Assembly: GCA_022447925.1 (NCBI GenBank)
Contig: JAKUTS010000008.1
Location: 1-64,000 of the forward strand
Direction of reading: 5' to 3'
DNA: 64,000 bases
Source of the DNA: SAR202 cluster bacterium
GTDB taxonomy: Bacteria > Chloroflexota > Dehalococcoidia > Lucifugimonadales > UBA2962
Shown here one piece after another: positions 28,768-37,211 of the stretch. Both the position numbers and the translations under genes were made by a program. Within the stretch, counting starts at the first letter, position 1. Each line of letters opens with the position of its first letter. The notes beneath the pieces were generated by a model. It had not been told where the DNA came from. It worked only from the letters and a program-made list of their open reading frames with translations, and ran no database searches.

Positions 28768-29769
28768 TCATCCTTTTGATTTAAGGATATCAACAAGTTT
28801 ACTAGTAGCAATTTCTGGGTTTTCTGCTAGCGTGACTGCGCTAGCAACGCATATTGAATCTGCACCAGCATTAGAAACACTGTCTGCGTTATCAATATTT
28901 ATGCCGCCAATGGCGACAAGTACTGGAATTCCTCTGCTTTTTACTTCTTTTATTGTATCTGTACCAACGGGCTGTTTCAGATCTTTTCCCATGGTAGAGG
29001 TAGAATAAATTGGGCCTATGGCTAAATAATCTGGTGCTTCTGATTGAGAGCTTATTGCCTCGTCGATAGTATTATTGGATTTGCCGATAATTTGAGCATC
29101 GCTGGTAATTAGTCTGCTACTTTCAACTGACAGGTCTTTTTGACCAATATGTAGTCCGTTTGCATGCGATAGATTAGCTATATCTGCGTAATCATTAACA
29201 ATAAAAAGTGCATTATGACTGTTGCATAAAGTCTTTAAATCTAATGAGTTTTTAAGAATTAAACTTTTATCGCTGATTTTATCTCTATATTGAATAGCTG
29301 AAGCACCGCCTTTTAAAACCGCTTCTGCAACTTCGATGACAGACCGTCCTCCAGTTACTTGAGGATCAATAATTACATATAAACCTTTTAGTTTTTCAAT
29401 CGATACCTGTCTTATTTTAATTGTGACTTTTTCTTTTGATCTTATTAAAATCTTTCGTGCTCTATCGATCCATGTTTCGGTTAAATTACATCCAGATTCT
29501 GACTTGAATGAATCCAATAGAGTCAGGCTTGCTGATATATTCCCAATAGTATTTAATGCCATAAATGACACATCTTCTATGGATTTAGAAATATCAGATC
29601 GTCGTTTTCGAAGCTCATCTGATTCAAGATCAGAGGCGCCTTCAATAGGCAGGGATTGTCTTAGCATTTTTATATCAGAATGCAGCCCGAGTGGAGCAGT
29701 TACCAGCGTCTCTAGTAATCGAAGATTTTCTAACAGAGCGGTCATTTCACTTTGAACTATGGGAAGCAT
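28768..29769 (-). CDS. thiE: Thiamine phosphate synthase with N-terminal ThiD2-like helical domain
   Basis: 333 residues. The C-terminal 210 residues are a ThiE TIM barrel: KGLYVIIDPQVTGGRS, GGASAIQYRDK, FIVNDYADIANLSHANGLHIGQKDL, YLAIGPIYSTSTMGKD and VAIGGINIDNA. It joins the pyrimidine and thiazole phosphates of thiamine. The first 120 residues are helical with LLENLRLLETL and HSDIKMLRQSL plus RRSDIS, a pattern like the ThiD2-type domain fused to ThiE in cyanobacteria and some others. That N-terminal assignment is by pattern only. No other thi genes are near, nor a TPP riboswitch. Confidence 0.88.
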   Translation of the reverse strand: MLPIVQSEMTALLENLRLLETLVTAPLGLHSDIKMLRQSLPIEGASDLESDELRKRRSDISKSIEDVSFMALNTIGNISASLTLLDSFKSESGCNLTETWIDRARKILIRSKEKVTIKIRQVSIEKLKGLYVIIDPQVTGGRSVIEVAEAVLKGGASAIQYRDKISDKSLILKNSLDLKTLCNSHNALFIVNDYADIANLSHANGLHIGQKDLSVESSRLITSDAQIIGKSNNTIDEAISSQSEAPDYLAIGPIYSTSTMGKDLKQPVGTDTIKEVKSRGIPVLVAIGGINIDNADSVSNAGADSICVASAVTLAENPEIATSKLVDILKSKG

Positions 29770-29869
29770 CTTTCACCTATATTGTCTACAAGTTGTCAAA
29801 TCATGCATGTAATAAATTAGCAAGATATGTGAGAAACGAGTTTATCATGAACTTAACTTTATTGAGTTA

Positions 29870-30634
29870 TTATTTATCCTTAAAAAACCCTGGTAAGTTT
29901 CCTTGAGCATCTAGTTTTAATGATGTATCGGAAATATTTCTTTTATGTGAGGACATCTCAATTCTATCCAAAAACACATTATGGTCCTTTGCAGTTTCAT
30001 AAACTGGCTTAAAGGAAAAACGGTGAATATCACACGGGCCAATTGCGTTTATTGCATCGATGTGGTGTTTAGTCCCATATCCCTTATTAGAATTAAACCC
30101 ATAGGCAGGGAAACTTTCATGTAGTTCATTCATTAAAGCATCTCGTTCAACTTTAGCTACTATCGAAGCTGCGCCTATAGATATGCATGAAGCATCTCCT
30201 CGGATAATAGCTTTTTGAGGCAACGTGGTTTCTGGAAGCTTGAACGCGTCTAAAAGCAAAAAATCTGATTTGGCATCAAGGTTGTGTAATGCTCTTTTTA
30301 TTGCTAAATTAATCGCATTTACAATCCCATATCTATCAATTTCTTCTGGAGAAGATTTTCCTGTTGCAATAATAGCAAACTGGCTTAATTCATCTAAAGC
30401 AAGAATCCTTTTTCGTGATGTCAACTGTTTTGAATCTCTAATGATCTTCAGCCATTTATCCTCCATCTCGATAGGTAGTATTGCCGCTCCAGCAATAACT
30501 GGTCCTGCTAATGGACCCCTGCCAACTTCATCAATGCCTGTTATTGCTTTGTAACCTAGGGACTGGAAACATTTTTCCTCGTCCATGGAGGGTTTAATTT
30601 TAAATGATCCGTGTGACGATTGTGATTTACCCAT
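29870..30634 (-). CDS. rnhB: Ribonuclease HII
   Basis: 254 residues from ATG 30634, which overlaps the dinB-like gene stop by eight bases; a longer frame from 30709 lies wholly inside that gene. Core motif AITGIDEVGRGPLAGPVIAG near residue 30 gives the catalytic Asp-Glu pair, DSKQLTSRKR the next segment, LLLDAFKLP a further Asp and GAASIVAKVERDALM the last Asp-containing helix. It nicks RNA in RNA-DNA hybrids and at misincorporated ribonucleotides. The N-terminal 30 residues are polar and low in conservation. Confidence 0.95.
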   Translation of the reverse strand: MGKSQSSHGSFKIKPSMDEEKCFQSLGYKAITGIDEVGRGPLAGPVIAGAAILPIEMEDKWLKIIRDSKQLTSRKRILALDELSQFAIIATGKSSPEEIDRYGIVNAINLAIKRALHNLDAKSDFLLLDAFKLPETTLPQKAIIRGDASCISIGAASIVAKVERDALMNELHESFPAYGFNSNKGYGTKHHIDAINAIGPCDIHRFSFKPVYETAKDHNVFLDRIEMSSHKRNISDTSLKLDAQGNLPGFFKDK

Positions 30635-31148
30635 CAAGCCCGCGAAACATTCCTCGGATGTATGATATTTGTCCGATATGCTGACTTTGTTCCACAACAA
30701 TATGAGCAAGCATTTTAGATATAGAGTAGTTTGGCCTATTTTTATCAGGACAGAGCTTCATATCGTTTTCATCTATATTTTCGATGTATGAGTCAGTGCA
30801 ATATCTTACGGTATCCAGGTAATCTGTGAGGTTTTTGAATTCAAACTTTGGCATCGAATTTACCTGGTCTATTGTCCAACCCCATCCACTTCTAGGTTCA
30901 TCCATATTGATGTTTAAGTTAAGCTTGCCGGCCCAGTCTTGATCATCCCATATTTGAATATCCTGTTTGGCAAATGAGTTTATCCAATTATCTTCCACTC
31001 TAGCAATGTGCCAAACTATAAAGTCAATATGGTGAGAATTTGGATGAGGAGTGAACCGACGTTCTTGATCGGTCAATCCTGAAAGGATTCGTTTTAGTTC
31101 CGAGGTGTATTCCTCACATGCAAATCTAATAATATTTTTGAAACTCAT
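30627..31148 (-). CDS. DinB-superfamily protein (putative metalloenzyme)
   Basis: 173 residues forming a four-helix bundle of the DinB_2 type. Metal-ligand pattern: HIDFIVWHIARVEDNW (first His near residue 47) and HIVVEQSQHIGQISYIRGMF near the C-terminus (two His). Members bind nickel or zinc and include thiol-S-transferases and proteins induced by stress; exact activity is unknown. Its ATG overlaps the mnmA stop by four bases (ATGA) and its stop overlaps rnhB, so mnmA, this gene and rnhB form one operon. Confidence 0.85.
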   Translation of the reverse strand: MSFKNIIRFACEEYTSELKRILSGLTDQERRFTPHPNSHHIDFIVWHIARVEDNWINSFAKQDIQIWDDQDWAGKLNLNINMDEPRSGWGWTIDQVNSMPKFEFKNLTDYLDTVRYCTDSYIENIDENDMKLCPDKNRPNYSISKMLAHIVVEQSQHIGQISYIRGMFRGLDG

Positions 31149-32275
31149 AAATTGATTTCTGCGGGTATGTTGGAATTTATGATTCCAGGGGAAATAGATG
31201 TTTCAATATACCCCCCGCCAATTACGGTCTCATCGTTATAGAACACGACCGCCTGTCCTGGTGTTACAGCCCTTTGTGCTTCTTTAAAATCAATTTCTAC
31301 CCAATCTTCATGTGGGGTCAGGGTCGCTGGAGCCTCACCAGCCTTGTATCTGATTTTTGCTGCGATTTGAATCGGCTTTTTGGGTGGCGTCCCAGATACA
31401 TAGTTGACCTTGGAGGCCCAAAGTTTTTTTGTATACAAGTCATCTTCGGTTCCCAAAGTCACTTGGCAAGAATTGGAGTCTATATTCGTAACATAATATG
31501 GGGTAGGGGAGTTTCCCTGTAACCCTAATTTTCGACGTTGTCCTATAGTGAAAAACTGTACTCCTGGGTGGTCTCCAATGACATTGCCATCCATGTCAAC
31601 GAATTTGCCGGGTTTGGGTTCTATACGAGTACTTAGAAATTCCCTATAGTTATTGTTAGGTATAAAACATATTTCTTGGCTGTCTGGTTTATCTGCGACG
31701 TTTAAACCAGCTTCAGTGGCAATTTCTCTTATCTCCGGTTTTGAATATTCTCCAACTGGCAGAAGAAGCTTATCGATCTCATTCTGGGAAAGAGTGAACA
31801 GGACATAAGATTGATCTTTATTGCTATCAACAGCCTTAGATAATCGAGCACTATTTTCGTCCCGTACTATTCGAGCATAATGTCCAGTCGCTATATAGTC
31901 TGCATCTAGAAACATGGCCCTTCGTAATAGAAAATCAAATTTGATACGATCGTTGCATGCCAAACAGGGATGCGGTGTTCTACCGTTATCATATTCGCGA
32001 CAGAAATAATCAACTACATGTTCTTGAAATTCTTTTTCAAAATTTTGTACATAGTGAGGAATATTGAGTTTTTGGCATACTCTTCGGGCATCGTCGATAT
32101 CCTCCACTGAGCAGCATGGCTTTTTAGACTTGGATACTGCGTCATTTTTTACACTCCACAATCGCATAGTTACTCCCACAACGTCATATCCGGCTTGTTT
32201 GAGTAAAACAGCTGCAACTGAAGAATCCACCCCTCCACTCATAGCAACGATCACTTTTTGTTTTTTCTTTGTCAA
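31145..32275 (-). CDS. mnmA: tRNA-specific 2-thiouridylase
   Basis: 376 residues. PP-loop VIVAMSGGVDSSVAA at residues 8-22, HPCLACNDRIKF with the first catalytic Cys, LSKAVDSNKDQSYVLF, SQEICFIPNN with the second catalytic Cys, and the C-terminal beta-barrel with HPGVQFFTIGQRRKLG. It puts sulfur at position 2 of wobble uridine in tRNAs. TTG start at 32275 with AAGGA eight bases upstream. Divergent from rsfS across 57 bases. Confidence 0.96.
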   Translation of the reverse strand: MTKKKQKVIVAMSGGVDSSVAAVLLKQAGYDVVGVTMRLWSVKNDAVSKSKKPCCSVEDIDDARRVCQKLNIPHYVQNFEKEFQEHVVDYFCREYDNGRTPHPCLACNDRIKFDFLLRRAMFLDADYIATGHYARIVRDENSARLSKAVDSNKDQSYVLFTLSQNEIDKLLLPVGEYSKPEIREIATEAGLNVADKPDSQEICFIPNNNYREFLSTRIEPKPGKFVDMDGNVIGDHPGVQFFTIGQRRKLGLQGNSPTPYYVTNIDSNSCQVTLGTEDDLYTKKLWASKVNYVSGTPPKKPIQIAAKIRYKAGEAPATLTPHEDWVEIDFKEAQRAVTPGQAVVFYNDETVIGGGYIETSISPGIINSNIPAEINL

Positions 32276-32316
32276 AAGTTTATCCTTAATTCATCTTACT
32301 ATTAGTTTATCTAATC

Positions 32317-32322
32317 TATAAT
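32317..32322 (+). promoter_or_regulatory. Candidate -10 element for rsfS
   Basis: A perfect TATAAT at 32317-32322 lies ten bases before the rsfS ATG at 32333. Transcription from it would start within a few bases of the ATG, so the message would be leaderless or nearly so; no ribosome site is visible there. The -35 region is weak. Confidence 0.4.
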
Positions 32323-32332
32323 CCCTATAAAT

Positions 32333-32713
32333 ATGTCTAAAGAAGTAAATAAAAAAGAAGATAAAGATAAAGATATTGAAGAATTAGCTCGATTCGCTGT
32401 AGATATAGCATCGGACAGTTTTGCATCAGATATCTTATTGCTGAATATATCAAACAAAAGTTCATTTGCTGACTTTATGATCATTTTAACTGTGGACTCC
32501 AGTAGACAAATGAGAGCCGTTGTTGATGATCTGGAAGTCGGATTGAAGTCTAAAGGCATTATTAAGTTTAGAAAAGAAGGGGAATCGGATAGTGGCTGGG
32601 TGGTTGTCGATTTTGGAGACATCATAGTACATGTTTTCGGAAAAGATGAAAGAAATTATTACGCTTTAGATGAGATTTGGTCAGATGGCCAAGGTATGCT
32701 TAGGATTCAATAA
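32333..32713 (+). CDS. rsfS: Ribosome silencing factor RsfS/Iojap
   Basis: 126 residues, with a charged N-terminal run (SKEVNKKEDKDKDIEE) before the conserved domain: LARFAVDIASDSFASDI, FADFMIILTVDSSRQMRAVVDD, and SGWVVVDFGDIIVHVFGKDERNYYALDEIW. It binds ribosomal protein L14 and blocks subunit joining when nutrients are scarce. It is alone on the plus strand; its end overlaps the ndk end by 14 bases tail to tail. The usual nadD neighbour is not present. Confidence 0.94.
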   Translation: MSKEVNKKEDKDKDIEELARFAVDIASDSFASDILLLNISNKSSFADFMIILTVDSSRQMRAVVDDLEVGLKSKGIIKFRKEGESDSGWVVVDFGDIIVHVFGKDERNYYALDEIWSDGQGMLRIQ

Positions 32714-33152
32714 TCCAATCATCGATACTTCTTTTATATTCAAACAACTCATCTTTTTTAAAGAATATCCCCAACTCTTTTACAGCTGATTCTTCAGAGT
32801 CAGATCCGTGAATAAGGTTGTTACCTACGGAAAGCCCTAGATCACCCCTGATTGACCCTGGCGTGGCCTCAATAGGGTTTGTTGTCCCCATAAGATTTCT
32901 AAGAGCCTGTACACAGTTAGGTCCTTCTAGCGCCAAGGCTATAATGGGGCCAGAAGTAATGAATGCCATTAGGGCTGGGAAAAAAGGTTTCTCTACATGG
33001 TCAGAATAGTGTGATTTTGCCAACTCACTGTCCATTCTGATCATTTTCATGCCTACGATTTTCAATCCCTTCGCCTCTATCCTAGATATAATCTGTCCCG
33101 AGAGACCTCTTTGAACTCCGTCAGGTTTTACCAATGCAAGCGTCTTATTCAT
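32700..33152 (-). CDS. ndk: Nucleoside diphosphate kinase
   Basis: 150 residues. ALVKPDGVQRG near the N-terminus, IVGMKMIRMDSELAKSHYSDH, GPIIALALEGPNCV, NPIEATPGSIRGDLGLSV, and NLIHGSDSEESAVKELGIFF with the phosphorylated His. It exchanges the terminal phosphate among nucleoside triphosphates. It follows tsaB by 16 bases on the same strand, so tsaE-tsaB-ndk is probably one transcript. Confidence 0.97.
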   Translation of the reverse strand: MNKTLALVKPDGVQRGLSGQIISRIEAKGLKIVGMKMIRMDSELAKSHYSDHVEKPFFPALMAFITSGPIIALALEGPNCVQALRNLMGTTNPIEATPGSIRGDLGLSVGNNLIHGSDSEESAVKELGIFFKKDELFEYKRSIDDWIIES

Positions 33153-33168
33153 GTCTCTCCTTTAACTC

Positions 33169-33840
33169 TTATTTTTTATTTTGACTTATAGCAGAATCGT
33201 ATTGTGCACCACTAATGTATATAGGCTCCAATATGTCTATATCTTCTCCACCAAATTCCATCAATTTTTCATATCCCAAAGAAGCAAGCACTGATGCTTT
33301 TCTGGTAGGCATATTTTTTCTTTTTACAATAGCCAAATTGCCAAGTTTTGAAGTCAACTCCGATCCTAATTCAGACACTGCTTCACCACAAAATATAGTT
33401 TTTGATTTGGTTATTTTGGCTATTTCATCCAAATTCATAATTTTGATGGAGTCATCTCCATCATGACTGTTAATCGAGTATACACTTTTAGTTGAGGCTT
33501 TGATCATCGCGAACACAGGTATTTTCGACGGTAAATAAGGGTTAATTTCAATATCTAATGTTCTAATTGCAACTAAAGGTATTTGGAGACTCATAGAAAT
33601 TGTCTTTGCGAATGACATCCCGACTCTTAAAGAGCTAAAACCGCCAGGTCCTTTGGCTATAAACACTGAATTTAAGTCATAAGGCTTGATCTTAGCTTCA
33701 TTCATAATTGCCCATATCGCCGGACATAATTCCACCGAGTGATTTCTGCTGGCATCCCAGGCCAAGTCTTTAACAACCATACCTTTGCTAGATAAAGAGA
33801 TCGAACAGAATGATGTTGATGTATCAATAGATAGTTCCAA
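33169..33840 (-). CDS. tsaB: tRNA threonylcarbamoyladenosine biosynthesis protein TsaB
   Basis: 223 residues with the ASKHA-like N-domain: MELSIDTSTSFCSISLS, ELCPAIWAIMNEA, VFIAKGPGGFSSLRVGMSFAKTISM, and a degenerate second domain. TsaB is the non-catalytic partner of TsaD in making t6A at position 37 of ANN-decoding tRNAs. The ATPase TsaE is encoded directly upstream; tsaD is not in the window. Start ATG lies 15 bases after the tsaE stop. Confidence 0.93.
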   Translation of the reverse strand: MELSIDTSTSFCSISLSSKGMVVKDLAWDASRNHSVELCPAIWAIMNEAKIKPYDLNSVFIAKGPGGFSSLRVGMSFAKTISMSLQIPLVAIRTLDIEINPYLPSKIPVFAMIKASTKSVYSINSHDGDDSIKIMNLDEIAKITKSKTIFCGEAVSELGSELTSKLGNLAIVKRKNMPTRKASVLASLGYEKLMEFGGEDIDILEPIYISGAQYDSAISQNKK

Positions 33841-33855
33841 TTTTCAGCTTCCAGT

Positions 33856-34371
33856 TTATTCCTGCATTATTTTATGTGAATCTGAATCTATCAGGTCATC
33901 TATCAATTTTGCATGACGCGAACCTTTAGATGTTAATTTAATTCTACGTTTATCTGATGAGGGACCTGAGTTGCTCCAATCTATTTTGATTGCCAAGTGA
34001 TCGAGTTGAAAAAGATAGTCAAATCTATCTGCCCATTCCACAACGCAAATCCCATCTGAATTCAGATATTCTTCTATCCCAATACTTTCCAACTCAGCTG
34101 TTTCAGATATTCTATACAAGTCTGCATGGTAGAGAGGAATTCTACCTTTGTATTCCATCACTAACACAAAAGTTGGACTTCTAACATATTCTAATGATCC
34201 TATTCCATTTAACACTCCTTGGGTGAAACACGTTTTCCCTGCCCCAAGCTCCCCTGCCATCAAAATTAAGTCACCCGGCATTGATAAACGGCCGATTTTA
34301 TTTCCTAGAGATTGTGTTTCTTTTGGACTGTTTGAATATAAGTCAGCAGTATTTTTATAAGTATTTGTCAT
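33856..34371 (-). CDS. tsaE: tRNA threonylcarbamoyladenosine biosynthesis ATPase TsaE
   Basis: 171 residues. Walker A AGELGAGKTCFTQGVLNGIG near residues 41-60, followed by VRSPTFVLVMEYKGRIPLYHADLYRI with the family HxD motif, and ICVVEWADRF carrying the Walker-B-like acidic residue. It powers turnover of the TsaBD complex. First gene of a minus-strand operon; TATAAT lies about 25 bases upstream of the ATG on its strand, with no clear ribosome site in the leader. Confidence 0.94.
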   Translation of the reverse strand: MTNTYKNTADLYSNSPKETQSLGNKIGRLSMPGDLILMAGELGAGKTCFTQGVLNGIGSLEYVRSPTFVLVMEYKGRIPLYHADLYRISETAELESIGIEEYLNSDGICVVEWADRFDYLFQLDHLAIKIDWSNSGPSSDKRRIKLTSKGSRHAKLIDDLIDSDSHKIMQE

Positions 34372-34574
34372 AAAAGTTTTGTTTAGATCGTCTTATTATA
34401 TTAATGATATTAAAGTCTCTAAATAAATATAATTTTAATCTTAATGTTGTTAATTTATTAACATAATTCTAATTTAGATGAGATATATCAACGTATTAAT
34501 GTGCTCTGGTCGGCAGGTTTAATCCTTAATATATCTTCTATAGAAAAATATCTTAGTAACCCAGGTAAACAAAA

Positions 34575-35261
34575 TTGAAATACGAAGAATACAATATTGG
34601 GGAAGGAACACTTAATTTTACTGTTGTTGAGCCCAATGGATTTAATCCCCACAATCATTACCCAATTGTAGTGCTGATGCACGGTTTTGGTGCTAGTAGC
34701 AAAGATTTAGCTCCGTTAGCCTCTGCCATAAACGCTAGAGGTTATATTTATGCATTTCCGCAAGCTCCAATTGAGATGCGTATGGGATTTGGAGGAATAG
34801 GGTATGCATGGGCGCCAATATCTGGAGACGGCATCGAGGAGTCAATAAATAATTCAAAAAGTTTGATTAATAGATTTTTGGATGAATTGCTTAAGCTATA
34901 TGGAGATGAAGAAACTAAAGTTGTATTAGGGGGTTTTTCCCAAGGTGCAATGATGGCACTTGAAGTAGGACTTGAAAGTCCTGGCAGAATCACTGGAATA
35001 GTATCTTGTAGTGGCTGGTTGAATTCATCTCAGTTAGATACCGAACCTGAGTCTAATAATCAGCAACAACTATTCATTGGACATGGATCCTTGGACGACA
35101 TAGTCCCAATCCAAAAATCAATTGAAGCTGTGGGTAAACTGAGTGCAAAAGGATATTTAACTGAATTTCATGAATATGATATTGCACATGAGATTTCGCA
35201 TATGGAGATTTCTGATATTTCAGAATGGATACAATCTGTAATACCTCCCCTGGACATTTAG
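34575..35261 (+). CDS. Phospholipase/carboxylesterase-family alpha/beta hydrolase
   Basis: 228 residues. VLMHGFGASSKDLAPLA gives the oxyanion region, GGFSQGAMMALEVG the nucleophile Ser near residue 117, HGSLDDIVP the acid and AHEISHMEI the catalytic His. The pattern is that of the Abhydrolase_2 family (YpfH/EstB-like), which hydrolyses short carboxylic or thio esters. TTG start with CCAGG about ten bases before. The 200 bases upstream are very AT-rich and without other visible features. It lies about 100 bases before the aldolase gene and may be separately transcribed. Confidence 0.9.
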   Translation: MKYEEYNIGEGTLNFTVVEPNGFNPHNHYPIVVLMHGFGASSKDLAPLASAINARGYIYAFPQAPIEMRMGFGGIGYAWAPISGDGIEESINNSKSLINRFLDELLKLYGDEETKVVLGGFSQGAMMALEVGLESPGRITGIVSCSGWLNSSQLDTEPESNNQQQLFIGHGSLDDIVPIQKSIEAVGKLSAKGYLTEFHEYDIAHEISHMEISDISEWIQSVIPPLDI

Positions 35262-35359
35262 ACAAACCGATAAGGCATTGAAGATAAGGCAATCTCTGAA
35301 GATATCCTTTAGACACTCTTTACATCCCAAGCAGACTCAACTAGGATCATCTCAAAGCC

Positions 35360-36094
35360 ATGAAAAACATTGTTATTAAAAATTCAATGAAAAATCAAAA
35401 GTCTTTGGGTTGCTGGATGCCATTTACTTCAGTTCAGCTAATTGAGCTTTTAGCTATCGCTGGGTTTGATTTTGTCCAGTTAGATGGCGAGCATGGGCCA
35501 TTTGATTTAAATCAAATAGAAACCACCTGTATTGCTGCTGAGTTATCTGGGATGTCTGTATTTGCTCGACCCCCGTCCTGTGATACCGCAACTATTAATA
35601 TGTATCTTGAACGAGGAGTTCAAGGCATTGTTGCTCCTCATGTTGACACTGCAAATCAGGCAATAGATTTGGTCAAATCATGTAGGTTTGCACCAGAGGG
35701 TGAGCGAAGTTGGGGTGGTGGTCGATCTTTGTTGTATAACGACCCGATGTCTGTAGAGGACAAAGATGGTTTAAGAACCTCCATTATGACTGAAGCGAAC
35801 TCCCAAATGATCGTTACAGCTCAATTAGAAACACAAGCCGCGTTAAATAATCTTAATGATTTGTTAGAGGTTGAAGGTATTGATTACTTTACATTTGGAC
35901 CAAATGACCTGGCTCAGTCTATGGGAGTATCTGGTCAACCCAAGCATGATAGTGTGATTTCTGCAATTCAAGAGGCTACAGATAAAATTCACAAAAGGGG
36001 AAGAAAAGTCGTGGAGGATGATCAAATATTGACTACTCTACCGACTTTAATTCTTGACTCTGCACGCGAATTTGTGTCTTACAATTCTAGATAA
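35360..36094 (+). CDS. HpcH/HpaI-family aldolase
   Basis: 244 residues with the class II pyruvate-aldolase pattern: QLDGEHGPFDLNQIE (catalytic His), FARPPSCDTATINMYLERG, GIVAPHVDTANQAI, RSWGGGR, TAQLETQAAL (metal Glu) and FTFGPNDLAQSMG (metal Asp). Such enzymes split or form 2-keto-3-deoxy sugar acids or 2-oxo-hept-3-ene-dioate derivatives using pyruvate. Two zinc dehydrogenase genes follow after 14 and 29 bases, so the operon may oxidise a hydroxyl substrate and cleave the keto acid product. The precise substrate is unknown. Confidence 0.87.
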   Translation: MKNIVIKNSMKNQKSLGCWMPFTSVQLIELLAIAGFDFVQLDGEHGPFDLNQIETTCIAAELSGMSVFARPPSCDTATINMYLERGVQGIVAPHVDTANQAIDLVKSCRFAPEGERSWGGGRSLLYNDPMSVEDKDGLRTSIMTEANSQMIVTAQLETQAALNNLNDLLEVEGIDYFTFGPNDLAQSMGVSGQPKHDSVISAIQEATDKIHKRGRKVVEDDQILTTLPTLILDSAREFVSYNSR

Positions 36095-36108
36095 AGGGGA
36101 TAAAAATT

Positions 36109-37182
36109 ATGAGTAAAATGAATGCCGCTCTGTACCAAGGAAAGGGTAAATTAGCTGTTAAGCAATTAACCATTCCCGACATTGATGAGGAAGAAGTTTT
36201 AGTTAAAGTAAGAGCAGAAGGGGTATGTGGATCCGATTTACTTATGTGGACTGATCAAGATGATCCTGCTGGAGTTTGGTCTTGGTCTGAAGAACCTAAC
36301 AACCTACCCCCTGGACATGAAGTAACTGGGGAAATTGTAAAGGTTGGTTCAAAGATAGATTCAAAAAGAATAGGAGACCGAGTAGCGGTCGACATGCTTG
36401 GGTTTGGAGTCAACTGCAGTAATTGCTTTTTCTGCAGGCAAGGACAACCCATACAGTGCATGAATAAAAAACCTGATTCGGGCGGCGGATATGCCCAGTA
36501 TGTTAAGAGGAATTCAACAGGATGCTTTCAATTACATGACAACATGAATTGGGATGAAGGTGCTTTAGTAGAGCCTTTGGCAGTATCAGTCCACGGGTGT
36601 CGCAGAGGTAAGCTTGAAGGAGGTGAAACGGTGTTGGTGCTGGGAGCAGGCAATATTGGACAAACTGCTGTAGCAGCTGCTAGAGCTATGGGCGCTGGCA
36701 AAGTAATGGTTACAGCAAGATATTCACAGCAGTCTGAGTTAGCAAAAGCCCTTGGAGCCGATGTAGTACTACCTGATGGAGGAGATGATTTAATAGAGGC
36801 AGTTGCTGATGAGACAGACGGTAGAGGTGCTGACATGACTTTAGAGTCTGTTGGGGGTAGAAGTGGAACTACTTTATTTCAAAGTATTGAATTAACCCGT
36901 AAACAAGGAAGGATAGTAATCTTAGGTGGGTTTTGGGTTCCTATACAAACTGATTGGATGGAACCATTAATGAAAGAACAGTCGATAATATTTTCTAGCT
37001 GCTATTCGATATTGGAAGGCAGGCATGATTTTGAAGTTGCGATCGATATGATGGGTTCAGGCAGAGTAAACCTTAAACCTATGGTTACTCATCGGTTTCC
37101 ATTATCTGATGTGCAGGAAGCCGTTGATACTGCTTATGACAAGAATAGTGGTTCAATAAAGGTGCAGATTCATCAAGATTAA
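36109..37182 (+). CDS. Zinc-dependent medium-chain dehydrogenase, copy 1
   Basis: 357 residues. Catalytic zinc ligands: EGVCGSDLL (Cys), PPGHEVTG (His, Glu) and ALVEPLAVS. The structural zinc loop is present in full as CSNCFFCRQGQPIQC. Rossmann motif VLGAGNIGQTAVAAARAMGA near residue 182. An insertion (DQDDPAGVWSWSEEPNN) sits before the PGHE motif, absent from the paralogue. MDR members of this type oxidise polyols, sorbitol, threonine or similar. AAGGGG lies well placed upstream of the ATG. Part of the aldolase operon. Confidence 0.9.
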   Translation: MSKMNAALYQGKGKLAVKQLTIPDIDEEEVLVKVRAEGVCGSDLLMWTDQDDPAGVWSWSEEPNNLPPGHEVTGEIVKVGSKIDSKRIGDRVAVDMLGFGVNCSNCFFCRQGQPIQCMNKKPDSGGGYAQYVKRNSTGCFQLHDNMNWDEGALVEPLAVSVHGCRRGKLEGGETVLVLGAGNIGQTAVAAARAMGAGKVMVTARYSQQSELAKALGADVVLPDGGDDLIEAVADETDGRGADMTLESVGGRSGTTLFQSIELTRKQGRIVILGGFWVPIQTDWMEPLMKEQSIIFSSCYSILEGRHDFEVAIDMMGSGRVNLKPMVTHRFPLSDVQEAVDTAYDKNSGSIKVQIHQD

Positions 37183-37211
37183 TAATTTGAATAATTGAAT
37201 GGTGGTAAATC

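Noticed and set aside
30635-30709. Longer N-terminus for ribonuclease HII
   Set aside because: The extra 25 residues are an out-of-frame reading of the DinB-like gene; ATG 30634 gives the usual overlap between operon genes.
32100-32321. Open plus-strand frame over the mnmA start
   Set aside because: Antisense to the conserved PP-loop of mnmA; no independent evidence of coding.
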